This document shows, piece after piece, positions 26,969-42,054 of a stretch of DNA of 64,000 bases. The notes under the pieces were generated by a model that saw only the letters and a program-made list of their open reading frames with translations, was not told the DNA's origin and made no database searches. This DNA is from Oceanobacillus profundus (lineage in GTDB: Bacteria > Bacillota > Bacilli > Bacillales > Amphibacillaceae). Position 1 is the first letter of the stretch. Every line of letters begins with the position of its first letter. The translations under genes and the position numbers were made by a program. Where the stretch lies: NCBI RefSeq assembly GCF_003515705.1, contig NZ_QWEH01000003.1, forward strand, positions 186,001 to 250,000, given 5' to 3'.

Positions 26969-27566
26969 CTATAAACTATTACGCCACTCTAGTAATTCAG
27001 ATTTATTGGTTGTAGTCAGCTTGCCGTCTTCTACAAGCGCTTCTATTAACGCATCAAAGTTTGTTATCGTATCAAAGGTAATTGCTTCAGCTGCAAATTG
27101 ATCTGTTGCTTTTTTTAATCCATATGTAAAGATTGCAAAGACAGCTAGAACGTCGGCTCCTTCTGCTTGGAGTGCTTTAGCAGATTCGATGGAGGATCCG
27201 CCAGTGGAAATTAAATCTTCAATAACAAGTACTTTTTGTCCCCTGGATATTTTTCCTTCAATTTGATTTCCCTTCCCATGTCCTTTTGGCTTTGAACGTA
27301 CATAAACCATTGGAAGGTCTAATTTTTCAGCTAGCCACGCTGCATGAGGGATCCCAGCAGTTGCACAGCCTGCAATAATATCCGGTTTTTCCTCCATTGC
27401 AGCGATTTTTTCAGCGAACGCAGTTACGATTTTTTTACGTACAGCTGGGTAAGACATCGTCAAACGGTTATCGCAATAAATCGGCGACTTGATTCCCGAT
27501 GTCCATGTAAAGTAATCATTTGCATTAATTTGTACTGCTTTTATTTCTAATAGCTCCCTTGTTAAT

Positions 27567-27583
<17 letters not shown>
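26969..27583 (-). CDS. pyrE: Orotate phosphoribosyltransferase
   Basis: Joins orotate and PRPP to give orotidine 5'-monophosphate, step 5 of UMP synthesis. 204 aa, slightly shorter than B. subtilis PyrE. The PRPP-binding signature [14 protein letters not shown] is near residues 117-130, and [14 protein letters not shown] near 27-40 is the family N-terminal motif. GAGGAG precedes the ATG, which lies 17 bp inside pyrF. It is the last gene of the pyr operon. Confidence 0.98.
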
Positions 27584-29939
<2,356 letters not shown>

Positions 29940-29943
<4 letters not shown>

Positions 29944-32900
29944 TGTCTTATAGCCTCTTTTTCTCCTATTGGTTTTGCGCTAAATGTTGTTGAATCAATC
30001 ACATTTAAAATGGCATTTGCAGTATCCAAATTTGTTAAACAGGCGATACCATGTTCAACCGTCTGCCTACGAATTAAGAAACCATCTGACCTTGGCTTTT
30101 TACCCGAATTAAGTGTATTTACTACAAATTGAACATCCCCATTCTCCATAATCGAAAGTACATTTGGTTCGATTGATCCAATTTTTGCTACTTCAATAAT
30201 TGGGAAATCTCCTGCTTCTCTTACATATGCAGCCGTGCCTTCTGTTGCATAAAGCACGAATCCAAGTTGATGAAAACGTTCAGCGACTTTCAGCATTTCT
30301 GCTTTATCCTTATCCGCCACTGTTAATAGGACCCCACCATCTTGTGGGACAGTATAGCCTGCAGCAATTAATCCTTTATACAATGCCTTTTCCAGTGTCT
30401 TATCATAACCGATTGCTTCCCCGGTTGATTTCATTTCAGGTCCTAAGAACGTATCAACACTTCGGAGTTTCTCAAAGGAAAATACTGGGATTTTTACAGA
30501 TACATTGCTATCTTCTGGTAGAATGCCAGTCTCAAAGCCTAAAGCTTTCAATTTTTCTCCTAAAATACATTTTGTTGCAATAGCTGCCATGGTTACACCT
30601 GTAATTTTGCTTAGGAACGGAATTGTTCTACTTGCTCGTGGGTTGACTTCAAGAATATATACGTCTTCTCCACGAATAATGAACTGAATATTAATCAATC
30701 CTTTTACATGAAGTGCTTTAGCAATCTGTTCAGCAGCTGCCATACATTTTTGTTTTACCGAATCACTGAGCCGTTGTGGTGGATAGACTGCCATGGAATC
30801 ACCAGAATGTACACCAGCACGTTCAATATGTTCCATTATCCCAGGTATAATCGTTGTTTCGCCATCACTTATAGCATCAACTTCAGCTTCAATACCAGTA
30901 AGGTATTTATCGATTAAAATTGGGTGCTCTGCGTTTAAATGATTTGTCTTTCTTAGGTAGGCTTGTAACTCTTCGTCATCATAAACAATTTCCATCCTGC
31001 TTCCACCAATCACATAGGAAGGTCTTACAAGTACTGGATAGCCAATTTCGTCTGCAACCTCCAAAACTTGTTCCAGCTTCTGGACAGCTTTGCCCATTGG
31101 TCTTAGTAAATTCAATTCATCTAGTAATGTTTCGAATTTATCACGATCCTCTGCACGATCAATTGCTTCCAAGCTAGTACCTAAAATAGCAACGCCCCTT
31201 CGCTCTAATCCCGCAGCTAGATTAATTGCTGTTTGACCACCAAATTGTACGATAACTCCTTCTGGCTGCTCCAAGTCCACTACATGCATAACATCTTCAA
31301 GTGTCAATGGTTCAAAATAAAGCTTGTCAGAGATACTAAAATCGGTAGAAACCGTTTCTGGATTATTATTCATAATAATAGCTTCGTAGCCCATTTCTTT
31401 AATCGCAAGCACCGCATGAACAGTCGCATAATCGAATTCGATTCCTTGACCAATTCGAATTGGTCCAGAGCCAAGGACTAGAATTTTTTTACGATTTGAT
31501 GCAATCGATTCATTTTCATCCTCGTATGTACTGTAAAAATAAGGCGTTGCTGATTCAAATTCAGCTGCACAAGTATCCACCATTTTATAAACTGGCTTCA
31601 AATTCTCATTCATTCGATATGTATAAATTTCATCTATTGATATGTTCCACATTCTTGCTATCTGTGCATCAGAGACACCAACACGTTTTGCCTTTTTCAA
31701 AATTTCTTTTGAAAAGTGCTGTTCCTGCAATTCTTGCTCAAGCTTTACTAACTTCTCGAATTTCACAAGAAAGAAACGATCGATCTTTGTTAACTGAAAA
31801 ATTCGTTCCACCGTCATTCCCCTGCGAAATGCTTCAGCGATAACAAAAATCCGTTCATCATCTGCCTTTTCCATACGCTCTATGAGTTCTGTTTCGGAGA
31901 GATTCGTTAGAGATTTCAACCAGAGTTCTTCAGTTCCTAGCTCTAAAGAACGGATACCCTTTAATAAAGATTCTTCAAAATTACGTCCAATTGCCATCAC
32001 TTCTCCAGTTGCTTTCATTTGTGTTCCTAATTTGCGGTCACCAGCTGTAAATTTATCAAATGGGAATCTAGGAAACTTCGTTACAACGTAATCCAGTGCT
32101 GGTTCAAATAATGCATACGTCGTACCAGTTATCGGATTGATAATTTCATCAAGTGTATACCCAACAGCAATTTTGGCAGCTACTTTTGCAATTGGATAAC
32201 CCGTTGCTTTAGAAGCCAATGCAGATGATCTGCTTACCCTAGGATTTACCTCAATTATATAGTAATTAAAGCTATCCGGATCAAGCGCGAGCTGCACATT
32301 GCAACCACCTTCAATGGACAGTGCACGGATAATTCTTAACGAAGCATTTCGGAGCATTTGGTACTCACGGTCACTTAATGTTTGTGATGGTGCAACAACA
32401 ATTGAATCCCCAGTATGAATACCGACAGGGTCTACATTCTCCATGTTACAAACGACGATTGCCTGGTCATTCTTATCTCGCATTACTTCATATTCAATTT
32501 CTTTAAAACCAGCGATATTTCGTTCGATAAGACATTGATCAGCAGGCGATAGTGCTAACCCATTCTTCGTTATTTCTTTTAGTTCCAGCTCGTTATAGCA
32601 CATCCCGCCACCAGTACCACCAAGTGTATACGCTGGTCGAACAATTAATGGATAACCAATTTCCGCGGCAAAAACAAGCGCTTGTTCCACCGTATTGACA
32701 ATCTTGCTTTCTGGAACAGGCTCTTTTAATGCGTGCATTAAATCTCTAAATTTCTCACGGTCTTCTGCCTTTTGAATGGCCTCTAATGTTGTTCCTAACA
32801 ACTCCACATTGTACTGGGAAAGAACACCACTTTGGTCTAATGCCATCGCTAGATTCAGTCCAGTCTGTCCGCCAAGTGTTGGCAGTAATGCGTCAGGCTG

Positions 32901-33143
32901 TTCTTTGCGAATGATTTTTGTCAAAAATTCAACTGTTAATGGCTCCATATAAACCTTGTCAGCTACCGTATGGTCTGTCATAATCGTTGCCGGGTTTGAG
33001 TTTGCAAGAATAACACTATATCCTTCTTCCTTCAATGCTTGACAAGCCTGTGTACCAGAATAATCGAATTCCGCTGCCTGGCCAATTACAATTGGTCCAG
33101 AACCGATAACCAATATTTTTTGGATTGCTGTATTTTTAGGCAT
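29940..33143 (-). CDS. carB: Carbamoyl-phosphate synthase large subunit (pyrimidine)
   Basis: Makes carbamoyl phosphate from bicarbonate, ammonia and two ATP. 1067 aa, close to B. subtilis PyrAB (1071). Two homologous ATP-grasp halves: the first begins [22 protein letters not shown] (parts: [17 protein letters not shown]), the second [21 protein letters not shown] near 553. The C-terminal allosteric MGS-like domain (about 935-1067) includes [12 protein letters not shown] and the ending [12 protein letters not shown]. In the pyr operon this is the pyrimidine-regulated isozyme (PyrAB). 8-bp overlap with carA. Confidence 0.98.
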
Positions 33144-34236
33144 ATACTTCTTCCCCCCGTTTCACTTGAGCCTCTTCAACCATCTGTAAAAATACATCAA
33201 ATAAATCATTTGTATCCTCAGGTCCTGGTGATGCTTCTGGGTGATATTGTACAGAAAAAGCAGGGTAATTCCTGTGTCGAATACCTTCTACGGAATTGTC
33301 ATTCAACGCTAATTGCGTTAGCTCAAGTGCTGTATGTTTCAACGATTCAGCTTTAACTGCATAACTATGATTCTGTGAAGTAAGGTACGTTCTTTCATTC
33401 TTTAAATCTTTCACGGGATGATTCGATCCACGGTGGCCAAATGTCATCTTCTCTGTGTCTGCATCACATGCCAGTGCTAGTAACTGATGACCGAGACAAA
33501 TACCGAATATCGGAACCTTGCCTAAAATAACCTTAATCATTTCAATTGCTTCTGGAACATGCTTTGGATTTCCTGGACCATTTGTCAGCATTAATCCATC
33601 TGGCTTTAGCCGCAAAATTTCTTTTGCACTGTAATTATAAGGGACTACTGTTATATGGCAGTCACGCTTCGTTAATTCTCGTAAGATTCCATGTTTTGCA
33701 CCGAAATCTACCATGATAATCCGCTTTCCACGTCCAGGAACAACATACGGCTTAACTGTTGATGTCTTTTTCACCTGATCAGTGGAGAGAAGTAGATTTT
33801 TCGCTTGATCAATAAGCACTTCTGATGAAACATCTACATTTGAAATAATAGCTTTCATTGTTCCATGCTTTCGAATTATTTTGGTCAGCTTTCTTGTATC
33901 CACCCCGGCGATTCCCGGAATACCATGCGCTTTAAGAAATTGGTCTAAGTTCTCCTCCTGCCTAAAGTTAGACGGTGCATCACACACCTCTCTCACAATT
34001 AATCCGTTAATAAAAGGAGTGACTGTTTCAAAATCATCCCTGTTAATTCCGTAGTTTCCGACAATTGGATAGGTCATTGTTACAATTTGACCACAATAAG
34101 ATGGATCCGTTATTACTTCTTGGTAGCCAGTCATTCCAGTGTTGAATACAACTTCTCCGTTTGATTCACAATCACTTCCAAACGCTTCACCAATAAATAT
34201 CGTTCCGTCTTCAAGAACCAATTGTCTTTTACGCAT
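33136..34236 (-). CDS. carA: Carbamoyl-phosphate synthase small subunit (pyrimidine)
   Basis: Glutamine amidotransferase subunit that feeds ammonia to CarB. 366 aa. N-terminal CPSase_sm domain starts [15 protein letters not shown]; GATase class I domain from about 170 with the nucleophile cysteine in [13 protein letters not shown] and the His/Glu pair in [13 protein letters not shown]. It is the operon isozyme known as PyrAA in Bacillus. Overlaps pyrC and carB by 8 bp. Confidence 0.98.
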   Translation of the reverse strand: MRKRQLVLEDGTIFIGEAFGSDCESNGEVVFNTGMTGYQEVITDPSYCGQIVTMTYPIVGNYGINRDDFETVTPFINGLIVREVCDAPSNFRQEENLDQFLKAHGIPGIAGVDTRKLTKIIRKHGTMKAIISNVDVSSEVLIDQAKNLLLSTDQVKKTSTVKPYVVPGRGKRIIMVDFGAKHGILRELTKRDCHITVVPYNYSAKEILRLKPDGLMLTNGPGNPKHVPEAIEMIKVILGKVPIFGICLGHQLLALACDADTEKMTFGHRGSNHPVKDLKNERTYLTSQNHSYAVKAESLKHTALELTQLALNDNSVEGIRHRNYPAFSVQYHPEASPGPEDTNDLFDVFLQMVEEAQVKRGEEVYA

Positions 34237-35512
34237 GAACTGCCTCCTTATACACTACTTTTCCTTCTACCATGGTTACGACTGGGGTACCTTTAACACG
34301 CCAGCCGTCGAATGGCGTATTCTTTCCCTTCGAATAGAACGTGTCTTTATCGATAACATTTTCTTTTTCAAGGTCAACTACTGTAATATCTGCAACCTTT
34401 CCAACCTCAAGCGATCCATACGGAAGGTTAAAAACGTCTGCTGGCTTTGCCGTCATCCATTCAACTAGCTGCAGAAGTGAAATCTTCCCTGTCTCTACTA
34501 AATGTGTATATAGAAGCGGGAATGCCGTTTCAAGTCCTACGATTCCAAATGGAGCTTTGATAAACCCTTTTGCTTTTTCTTCGGCTGCATGTGGTGCATG
34601 ATCTGTTGCGATAAAGTCAATCGTCCCATCAAGCAATCCATCGATTAGTGCTTGCTGATCTTCTTTCGCACGCAGTGGGGGATTCATTTTGAAATTCGTA
34701 TCTGCTTCGCGAATGTCTTCTTCATTTAATAGTAGGTGATGTGGTGTGACTTCCGCAGTAACATGGATACCTGCTCGCTTTGCGTCACGGATGACACGTA
34801 CAGATTCCTTTGTACTTATATGACAAACGTGATAATGACAATTCGCAGCTTCTGCAAGCAGTACGTCTCTTGCAATTTGTACCGATTCACTTAAAGAAGG
34901 AATTCCTGGTAGGTTTAACCGTTCACTAACCTCTCCATCATGAGTGACACCACCATACACAATTGAATTATCCTCACAGTGTGCGACAATTGCTACGTCA
35001 CATGCTGCAGCTTCCTTCATGGCGGAAAGCATTTGGTCAGCCGTTTGAATGCCTACTCCATCATCGGTAAAAGCAAATGCGCCTAGTTCCTGTAATTCCT
35101 TAATATTTGTTCGTTCTTCCCCTTTTAGTCCCTTTGTTATTGCTGCATAAGGGAGAACGCGAACTTTCGCATCCGTGTTAATTTTTCCCCATAGTGCTTC
35201 CAATGCTTCTTTACTGTCTGGCACCGGATTTGTATTTGGCATAGCACATACTGTCGTATAACCTCCACGTGCTGCAGCTTCTGTCCCTGTCAAAATTGTT
35301 TCCTTATGCTCTCCACCTGGTTCACGTAAATGAATATGGACATCAATAAATCCTGGCAAAACAAGCTTTCCTTGTAAATCAATTATCTCGTCTGCTTCTT
35401 CAGAAATAATAGGTGCAATTTCTTTTATTTGTTTTCCTTCGATTAAAATTTCACATACTTCGAATTCATTAGTAGCTGCTAACTTTTTGGCGTTTTTCAA
35501 TAAAGTTTTCAT
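34229..35512 (-). CDS. pyrC: Dihydroorotase
   Basis: Zinc amidohydrolase that cyclises carbamoyl-aspartate to dihydroorotate. 427 aa, type I. Metal ligands in [16 protein letters not shown] near 59-74, AHCEDNS near 178, HVCHISTK near 231 and ATDHAPHA near 305. The start lies 44 bp inside pyrB in another frame, an unusually long overlap for this operon, but the start codon context and the length both fit the family. Confidence 0.97.
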   Translation of the reverse strand: MKTLLKNAKKLAATNEFEVCEILIEGKQIKEIAPIISEEADEIIDLQGKLVLPGFIDVHIHLREPGGEHKETILTGTEAAARGGYTTVCAMPNTNPVPDSKEALEALWGKINTDAKVRVLPYAAITKGLKGEERTNIKELQELGAFAFTDDGVGIQTADQMLSAMKEAAACDVAIVAHCEDNSIVYGGVTHDGEVSERLNLPGIPSLSESVQIARDVLLAEAANCHYHVCHISTKESVRVIRDAKRAGIHVTAEVTPHHLLLNEEDIREADTNFKMNPPLRAKEDQQALIDGLLDGTIDFIATDHAPHAAEEKAKGFIKAPFGIVGLETAFPLLYTHLVETGKISLLQLVEWMTAKPADVFNLPYGSLEVGKVADITVVDLEKENVIDKDTFYSKGKNTPFDGWRVKGTPVVTMVEGKVVYKEAVHA

Positions 35513-36398
35513 TCATAATCCCCCATTCATTTAATACGTGTGACATAATTGCCATTCTTACATAGACACCATTTTCCATTTGTTTAAAAATTCGTGAGCG
35601 CCTGCATTCTACTATATCGGTATCAATTTCTACTCCACGATTAATCGGCGCTGGATGAAGAATAATTGCCTCCTCCTTCATCTTCTTTTCTCTTTCTTTT
35701 GTTAATCCATAAAGATCCAAGTAATTGTTTGTTTCATTTTTTTGCACATGTCGCTCATGTTGAATTCGGAGAAGCATCACAACATCGCATATCTCTACTG
35801 CTTCATCAATTGAAATATAAGGAAATTCAAGCTCTGGGTCCTCAAATCCGGGAGCAGCACATAAGTATACTTCTACACCCAATCTAGCAAGTGCTTTTGC
35901 ATTGGAGTGAGCAACTCGACTATGTTTGATGTCCCCGACGATTACAATCTTCAATCCTTCGATCCGTCCATATTCCTGATAAATCGTCAAGAGGTCGAGC
36001 ATGCATTGTGTTGGATGCTCTGCCTTACCAGCCCCTGCATTAATCATTGGTATGGAAATCTTTCCTTCAAGCGCCTCATACCAATTATCATCTGGATGGC
36101 GCACAACTAAAAGGTTCGCTCCGATTGCTTCAAATGTCTTTGCTGTATCATAAAGCGACTCTCCTTTTCGTACGCTTGATGTGTCCTCATGAAAATCAAG
36201 TGCTTCAAATCCCATTTTTCGTTGCGCTACGATAAAACTCATTTTTGTTCTCGTGCTAGGTTCAAAAAAGAGATTGGCTGTAAACAATTGCCGAGTCAAA
36301 TCCTTCATCTTCTGGTTTCGGTAGCTCTCCGCTCTTTGTATCATGGAATAAATATCCTTTTCTGTTAGCTGATCAACCGATATAAAATGTCTCATCAT
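35469..36398 (-). CDS. pyrB: Aspartate carbamoyltransferase catalytic subunit
   Basis: Condenses carbamoyl phosphate with aspartate. 309 aa. Carbamoyl-phosphate motif [12 protein letters not shown] near 46-57, [14 protein letters not shown] near 124-137, and the aspartate-loop [12 protein letters not shown] near 260. AAAAGGAGAGGATATG precedes a double ATG; either could start translation. No pyrI is present, as expected for Bacillus. The C-terminus runs about 5 residues past the B. subtilis enzyme and overlaps pyrC by 44 bp. Confidence 0.98.
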   Translation of the reverse strand: MMRHFISVDQLTEKDIYSMIQRAESYRNQKMKDLTRQLFTANLFFEPSTRTKMSFIVAQRKMGFEALDFHEDTSSVRKGESLYDTAKTFEAIGANLLVVRHPDDNWYEALEGKISIPMINAGAGKAEHPTQCMLDLLTIYQEYGRIEGLKIVIVGDIKHSRVAHSNAKALARLGVEVYLCAAPGFEDPELEFPYISIDEAVEICDVVMLLRIQHERHVQKNETNNYLDLYGLTKEREKKMKEEAIILHPAPINRGVEIDTDIVECRRSRIFKQMENGVYVRMAIMSHVLNEWGIMNENFIEKRQKVSSY

Positions 36399-36515
36399 AT
36401 CCTCTCCTTTTAAGTGAGCGTTTTAGGATTTCGGGTCGAACTTGAATGCTTTATGGATGTGATTACGGGTCTCCAGTTACCTACAGTGGTTCCCATTTGA
36501 ATAGTTACAAGAGCA

Positions 36516-36610
36516 ATAAAAAAACCTCTTTGCAAAAAGGCTGCAAAGAGGTAGACGTGTAGTGTATACACGCATTTCTTAACACAACCTTTCAAATCTC
36601 TCTGGATTTG
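36516..36610 (-). promoter_or_regulatory. PyrR-dependent attenuator between pyrR and pyrB
   Basis: In the RNA sense, an AATCCAGAGAGATT PyrR-binding loop (36595-36608, one mismatch from the ARUCCNGNGAGGYU consensus) is followed by a terminator: stem ACCTCTTTGCA / TGCAAAGAGGT (36524-36552) then seven T's. When UMP or UTP is high, PyrR is expected to bind the loop, free the terminator and stop transcription before pyrB. There is no pyrP between pyrR and pyrB. The remaining 36399-36515 carries the pyrB leader only. Confidence 0.92.
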
Positions 36611-36628
36611 CTTAAAAGTTGTAACTAT

Positions 36629-37171
<543 letters not shown>

Positions 37172-37189
37172 TCACTTGCACCCCGTTTC

Positions 37190-37278
37190 TTAGAAAACTT
37201 GGCATTCGCAAAGCATTTAGGCGAATGTCTTAGTTGCACTTATACAGGTAGGAAAGTTTTATACTTTCTTATCTGCAT
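37190..37278 (-). repeat. Family 2 two-hairpin repeat, copy 2 (upstream of pyrR)
   Basis: Plus-strand TTAGAAAACTTGGC start; hairpin 1 GGCATTCGC / GCGAATGTC (9 bp, one G-T); core GTTGCACTTATACA; hairpin 2 CAGGTAGGAAAG / CTTTCTTATCTG (12 bp, two G-T). Inserted between the T-run of the first pyr attenuator and the pyrR start, so it is part of every read-through pyr transcript. Confidence 0.88.
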
Positions 37279-37283
37279 AAAAA

Positions 37284-37375
37284 ATAAAAACCCTCTTCTC
37301 CTGTAGGAAAAAAGGGTTTTGAACATACGATACCTAACGAACAAACCGTTCCTTTTTAGCCTCACAGGACTATTA
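37284..37375 (-). promoter_or_regulatory. PyrR-dependent attenuator in the pyr operon leader
   Basis: In RNA sense, AGTCCTGTGAGGCT (37358-37371) matches the PyrR-binding consensus ARUCCNGNGAGGYU exactly. It is followed by a long terminator hairpin with base AAAACCC / GGGTTTT (37287-37320) and a T-rich tail. This is the first of two attenuators; B. subtilis has three because it also has pyrP. The operon promoter must lie between 37375 and rluD (37431) or inside rluD. Confidence 0.95.
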
Positions 37376-37430
37376 TTTAAAGGTCACCTTTATTAATCTT
37401 CATTCATTATTACAAACTAATTATCATCTG

Positions 37431-38342
37431 TCAATACATATTCTTTATTTTTCCCAGGACTTCTTGAAAGACTTTTGGAGCTTCCACTTCAAACTCCATC
37501 CATTCATTTGTTCGTGGATGCGTAAAGCCTAATGTCTTCGCATGAAGGGCTTGACCATCTGCATCTAGTGTTTTACGTTGGCCATATTTCGGATCACCAA
37601 CAAGCGGAAAACCGATATACCTCATGTGTACTCTGATTTGATGCGTACGTCCTGTTTCAAGCTGACATTCTACATGGGTATAATCAGGAAAATGCTTGAT
37701 AACTTTAAAATGCGTCACTGCAGGTTTACCACTATCAACAATTCCCATTTTTTGTCGGTCTTTTGGATCTCTGCCTATTGGTGCATCAATGATACCGGAT
37801 TCGTGACCGATCTCTCCATGGACAATCGCTTCATATTTACGTTTTACTTCCTTCGTTGCTAGCTGTTCTGATAACTTCATGTGTGTGTGGTCATTTTTCG
37901 CTACGACAAGCAGGCCACTCGTATCCTTATCAATACGATGAACAATTCCCGGTCTTTCTACACTGTTGATTCCGGATAAATCCTTACAATGGTGCAAGAG
38001 TGCATTTACTAATGTACCAGTCTGATGTCCTGCAGAAGGGTGAACAACCATTCCTTTTGGTTTATTAATTACTATTAAATCAGAATCCTCATAAATAATC
38101 TCTAATGGAATATCTTCGCCTTGAATATTCAGCTCTTCAACTTCTGGAATAGACCATGTTAACACTTCGCCAGTTTGACATTTATAATTTGCCTTTACTT
38201 CCGCTTCATTTACGAATACATGCCCTTTACTAATCCATCCCTGAATCTGCGAGCGAGATCGCTCTGGGTTAATGGCAGCAAGCAGCTTATCGACTCTTGT
38301 TTTATTTTGTTCCTCTGTTACTTCATGTTGAAATTGTGTCAT
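37431..38342 (-). CDS. rluD: RluD-type 23S rRNA pseudouridine synthase (YlyB)
   Basis: Converts uridines in 23S rRNA to pseudouridine. 303 aa. N-terminal S4 domain (about 13-75, [19 protein letters not shown]), then catalytic domain with the aspartate in [18 protein letters not shown] near 134-151 and [11 protein letters not shown] near 230. Overlaps the lspA stop by 4 bp and precedes the pyr leader, same as B. subtilis ylyB. Exact rRNA target is inferred from family. Confidence 0.95.
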   Translation of the reverse strand: MTQFQHEVTEEQNKTRVDKLLAAINPERSRSQIQGWISKGHVFVNEAEVKANYKCQTGEVLTWSIPEVEELNIQGEDIPLEIIYEDSDLIVINKPKGMVVHPSAGHQTGTLVNALLHHCKDLSGINSVERPGIVHRIDKDTSGLLVVAKNDHTHMKLSEQLATKEVKRKYEAIVHGEIGHESGIIDAPIGRDPKDRQKMGIVDSGKPAVTHFKVIKHFPDYTHVECQLETGRTHQIRVHMRYIGFPLVGDPKYGQRKTLDADGQALHAKTLGFTHPRTNEWMEFEVEAPKVFQEVLGKIKNMY

Positions 38343-38809
38343 TTTTTGGCCTTTCCTTTCTTTCGTTCATCCATAATCGTTGCAATAATGACGATAATAA
38401 CACCGATAGTTAAAGCAGAATCGGCAACATTAAAAATAGGGAAATTATAATTAAAAATATAGAAATCAGCAAAATCAACTACTTCCTGATGGAATAAACG
38501 ATCAATAAAGTTACCGATTGCGCCACCAAGAACGAAGCTAAGGCCAATTGCTAGTAATGTATCGTTTTTGGCAAACTTTTGCATGTAATAGATAATGCCG
38601 ATTACAACGACCGCTGTTACAATATAGAAAAACAGCATTTGACCTTGTAAGATTCCCCAGGCTGCTCCTGAATTTCGATGTGATGTAATATAAAAGAAGT
38701 TTTCGATTACCGTTATCCGCTCACCAAGTTCCATCGTGCTTACAATTATCCATTTTGTTAGTTGATCGATTCCGATAATAAAGAGCGCGATGACATAATA
38801 CCAGATCAT
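38339..38809 (-). CDS. lspA: Lipoprotein signal peptidase
   Basis: Membrane aspartic peptidase (signal peptidase II) that cleaves lipobox signal peptides after lipidation. 156 aa, four predicted TM helices (about 1-20, 62-80, 88-108, 130-150). Catalytic aspartates are in [18 protein letters not shown] and [13 protein letters not shown] Lys-rich tail ends the protein. In B. subtilis a small gene, ylyA, lies between ileS and lspA; it is absent here, replaced by 143 bp of non-coding DNA. Confidence 0.96.
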   Translation of the reverse strand: MIWYYVIALFIIGIDQLTKWIIVSTMELGERITVIENFFYITSHRNSGAAWGILQGQMLFFYIVTAVVVIGIIYYMQKFAKNDTLLAIGLSFVLGGAIGNFIDRLFHQEVVDFADFYIFNYNFPIFNVADSALTIGVIIVIIATIMDERKKGKAKK

Positions 38810-38901
38810 CTTTTATCCCCCGCTTCATCCGTATTCACAAGAGGTTAAAAACCTCTATCAAGTCTTTTTTTATAGTATACTTTATTCTTCACTTTTTCAA
38901 T

Positions 38902-38935
38902 AATAATAGCCCCCTTATTTCAAGAGGGCTATTAT
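38902..38935 (-). terminator. Terminator after ileS
   Basis: Minus-strand stem ATAATAGCCC / GGGCTATTAT with a 14-nt loop and a TATTATTG tail, 17 bp past the ileS stop. A second small hairpin AGAGGTT/AACCTCT sits at 38840-38856. Confidence 0.78.
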
Positions 38936-38952
38936 GAATTACACGCTTTTCA

Positions 38953-41709
38953 TTATTCGGTATAATGCTCTTTTACTACTGCTGCACAACGCGAGCATAG
39001 TTCCGGATGGTCATGGTCCTCGCCAACTGTTTCTGAAGCAACCCAACAACGTTCACATTTTTCCCCAGGGTGCTTTTCAACAGCTACATCAACAAACTTG
39101 TATTCTTTTGCAGATGCATTGCTTTCGCTTAAAACAGCTTCAGATACGATTAAGAATTGATGTAAATGTTCCATATTTGTTAAGACTTCTTTTGTTTCCT
39201 CATCTTTTGGAACAATTGTAATTTTTGCTTCTAATGATTTACCGATAACTTTATCATTTCGTGCTTCTTCTAATGCTTTCAGTACATCATCACGAACATT
39301 CATAAAATGATTCCACTTCGGAGCTAATGCGTCCATTCCAGCAATTTCTCTTGGTTCTGGAATATCTGTCAATTGTACACTCTCTGCTTCTGCCCCTGGG
39401 ATATATTCCCACACTTCATCTGTTGTATGTGGAATGATTGGTGTGAGTAGCTTAACCAACGTTGTCAATACTTCATAATAGCCAGTTTGAATACTACGAC
39501 GACGTTTATTGTCAGCTGCCTCGATATAGAGAACGTCTTTTGCAAAGTCTAGATAGAACGAGCTTAGATCAACTGCACAGAAATTATGAATTTGGTGGAA
39601 AATTGGTGCATACTCATACTTCTCATAGCTTTCACGCACATCAGATAGCAATTTCTGTAAGCGATGCAGCATGTAACGATCCACTTCTTCCAATTCATGT
39701 TCAGCTACTGCATCTGTTGCTGGATTAAAATCAGCAAGGTTCGCAAGCAGGAAGCGGAATGTATTACGGATTTTACGATATGCTTCTGAAGTTTGTTTCA
39801 AAATATCGTTCGAAATACGTACATCGGATTGATAGTCAACAGAAGCAACCCATAAACGTAAAATATCAGAGCCAAGCTGTTTTTGCACTTTGGATGGCAC
39901 GATGACATTTCCAAGTGATTTACTCATTTTTCTTCCGTTACCATCAAGTACAAACCCATGACTGATAATCGTTTTATAAGGTGCTTTCCCTGTAACTGCT
40001 ACTGCTGTTGATAATGAGGAGTTAAACCAACCACGATATTGGTCACTTCCTTCAAGATAAATATCTGCTGGTCTACGATGATCATCACGGTTCATTAATA
40101 CTCCTTCATGAGACGATCCGGAATCAAACCAAACATCCATAATATCTGTTTCCTTCGTGAATTGACCATTCGGGCTATACTCTGATGTAAATCCTTCTGG
40201 CAGCAAGTCCTTCGCTTCACGCTCAAACCATACGTTTGATCCGTGTTCTTTAAACAATTCAGAAACATGATTAACCGTTTCGTCTGTAATAATCGGTGTA
40301 CCGTCTTCACCATAAAATACAGGAATTGGAACACCCCATGCTCGTTGTCTTGAGATACACCAGTCTTCACGGTCACGCACCATATTGTAAAGTCTCGTTT
40401 CACCCCAGTTTGGATACCAGTTTACTTCCTTAATTTCAGAAAGAATATCTTGACGGAAGTCTTTAATAGATGCAAACCATTGAGATGTTGCACGGAAAAT
40501 TGTCGGCTTTTTCGTACGCCAATCATGTGGATAGGAATGTGTAATAAAGCTCATTTTTAATAGTGAACCTGTTTCTTCCAGTTTTTCGGTAACCACTTTA
40601 TTGGCAGCATCGTAGAATAAACCCTCAAAACCAGGAGCTTCTTCCGTAAATACTCCTTTATCATCAACTGGACAAAATGCTTCAATGCCATATTTTTTTG
40701 ACACATAGAAGTCATCCTCCCCATGTCCTGGAGCGGTATGAACACAACCAGTTCCAGCATCAGTCGTTACATGTTCACCAAGCATTACGAGCGAGTCACG
40801 ATTATAGAAAGGATGTTTTGCTACAACACGATCTGCTTCTTGACCTTTAAATGATTTTACGACCTTTACATTTTCCCAGCCTAGTTCTTCAGCAACATCT
40901 TCCAGTAAAGCGTGTGCAAGTACATACTTTTCACCGTTTGCTTCTACTACGTTGTACTCTAGATCGGGATGCAAACTAATTCCCAGGTTAGCTGGAATGG
41001 TCCATGGTGTTGTCGTCCAAATGATGAATTTCTCTCCACCATCGAATAAGTCTTTTCCATCACGAACTTCAAACGCCACATAAATAGAAGCTGAACGCTT
41101 ATCCTGATACTCAATTTCTGCCTCTGCTAATGCCGATTCAGAAGAAGGAGACCAATAAACCGGTTTTAAGCCTTTGTAGATATAGCCTTTTTTTGCCATT
41201 TCCCCAAATACTTTAATTTGTGCTGCTTCATAGTCTTTCGTCAGTGTAATATATGGATTATCCCAGTCACCACGTACACCAAGCTGTTTAAATTGTGTGC
41301 GTTGACTATCCACTTGTCCGAGTGCATATTCTGCACATAGCTGTCTAAATTCAGCTACACTCATTTCTTTTCGTTTGACTTTCTTGTTCTTCGTTAAAGC
41401 TGTTTCAATTGGCAGTCCATGTGTATCCCATCCTGGAATATATGGGGCATGGTAACCCGTCATGGATTTATAGCGGGTAATAAAGTCTTTCAAAATTTTA
41501 TTCAATGCATGCCCGATATGAAGATCTCCATTTGCATACGGTGGTCCGTCATGTAAAACAAATAACGGTCTTTCTTTTGTACGTTCAAGACTCTTTTCGT
41601 ATAGATTTGCTTCTTCCCATTGTTCTTGACGTTTTGGCTCTTTATTTGGTAAATTTCCTCGCATAGGAAATTCTGTTTTCGGCATTAATAATGTTTCTTT
41701 ATAATCCAT
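38953..41709 (-). CDS. ileS: Isoleucyl-tRNA synthetase
   Basis: Class I synthetase charging tRNA-Ile, with editing of misactivated valine. 918 aa, B. subtilis type (921). HIGH box in [15 protein letters not shown] near 57-71, CP1 editing domain about 190-390 ([13 protein letters not shown]), KMSKS loop in [10 protein letters not shown] near 595, anticodon domain, and C-terminal zinc motif CERCW ... CSRC near 885-908. TTAAGGAGG precedes the ATG. Expression is controlled by a T-box leader directly upstream. Confidence 0.98.
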   Translation of the reverse strand: MDYKETLLMPKTEFPMRGNLPNKEPKRQEQWEEANLYEKSLERTKERPLFVLHDGPPYANGDLHIGHALNKILKDFITRYKSMTGYHAPYIPGWDTHGLPIETALTKNKKVKRKEMSVAEFRQLCAEYALGQVDSQRTQFKQLGVRGDWDNPYITLTKDYEAAQIKVFGEMAKKGYIYKGLKPVYWSPSSESALAEAEIEYQDKRSASIYVAFEVRDGKDLFDGGEKFIIWTTTPWTIPANLGISLHPDLEYNVVEANGEKYVLAHALLEDVAEELGWENVKVVKSFKGQEADRVVAKHPFYNRDSLVMLGEHVTTDAGTGCVHTAPGHGEDDFYVSKKYGIEAFCPVDDKGVFTEEAPGFEGLFYDAANKVVTEKLEETGSLLKMSFITHSYPHDWRTKKPTIFRATSQWFASIKDFRQDILSEIKEVNWYPNWGETRLYNMVRDREDWCISRQRAWGVPIPVFYGEDGTPIITDETVNHVSELFKEHGSNVWFEREAKDLLPEGFTSEYSPNGQFTKETDIMDVWFDSGSSHEGVLMNRDDHRRPADIYLEGSDQYRGWFNSSLSTAVAVTGKAPYKTIISHGFVLDGNGRKMSKSLGNVIVPSKVQKQLGSDILRLWVASVDYQSDVRISNDILKQTSEAYRKIRNTFRFLLANLADFNPATDAVAEHELEEVDRYMLHRLQKLLSDVRESYEKYEYAPIFHQIHNFCAVDLSSFYLDFAKDVLYIEAADNKRRRSIQTGYYEVLTTLVKLLTPIIPHTTDEVWEYIPGAEAESVQLTDIPEPREIAGMDALAPKWNHFMNVRDDVLKALEEARNDKVIGKSLEAKITIVPKDEETKEVLTNMEHLHQFLIVSEAVLSESNASAKEYKFVDVAVEKHPGEKCERCWVASETVGEDHDHPELCSRCAAVVKEHYTE

Positions 41710-41756
41710 TTATGCTTCCTCCTTAAGTTATTTAATAGCGCTTGCGCTTTTGAATA

Positions 41757-41990
41757 CAAAAAAGCCTTCTTCATCCCAAAAGGGACGAGAAGACTCGCGG
41801 TACCACCCTTATAAATTCAAAATTGATATTTTAAATTCACTCGACATCCGTAACGGGGATAAGCCGTCCATCACTACTAAATTTCACAATGGATACTCAA
41901 GAGTGATTTTCTAAAAGAGTGCTGTACCAGGCTCACACCATCTCCTAGCTCGCTTTTCAGCAACGTCCTTTTATACTTTCTCTTTCAACG
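41757..41990 (-). promoter_or_regulatory. T-box riboswitch of ileS (isoleucine specifier)
   Basis: In RNA sense: stem I from about 41985 (GGACGTTGCTGAAAAGCGAG, AGGAGATGG); the specifier loop contains AGTATC, with ATC (41892-41894) as the isoleucine codon. The T-box proper GGTGGTACCGCG is at 41796-41807, and the terminator AGTCTTCTCGTCCC / GGGATGAAGAAGGCT ends in TTTTTT at about 41757-41794. Uncharged tRNA-Ile should pair with both sites and allow read-through. Confidence 0.95.
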
Positions 41991-42054
41991 TATTGTTATT
42001 ATAATTGACATATCTTGTATGAATTATATGTAATATTTTTAAGAACGTCAAGAA

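Noticed and set aside
36410-36595. 61-codon frame between pyrR and pyrB as a leader peptide
   Set aside because: It runs through the attenuator terminator and lacks an RBS; regulation is explained by the PyrR-binding loop.
41761-41990. tRNA-like sequence upstream of ileS
   Set aside because: The GGTGGTACCGCG motif, specifier loop and terminator identify it as a T-box leader; no tRNA or rRNA gene was found in the window.
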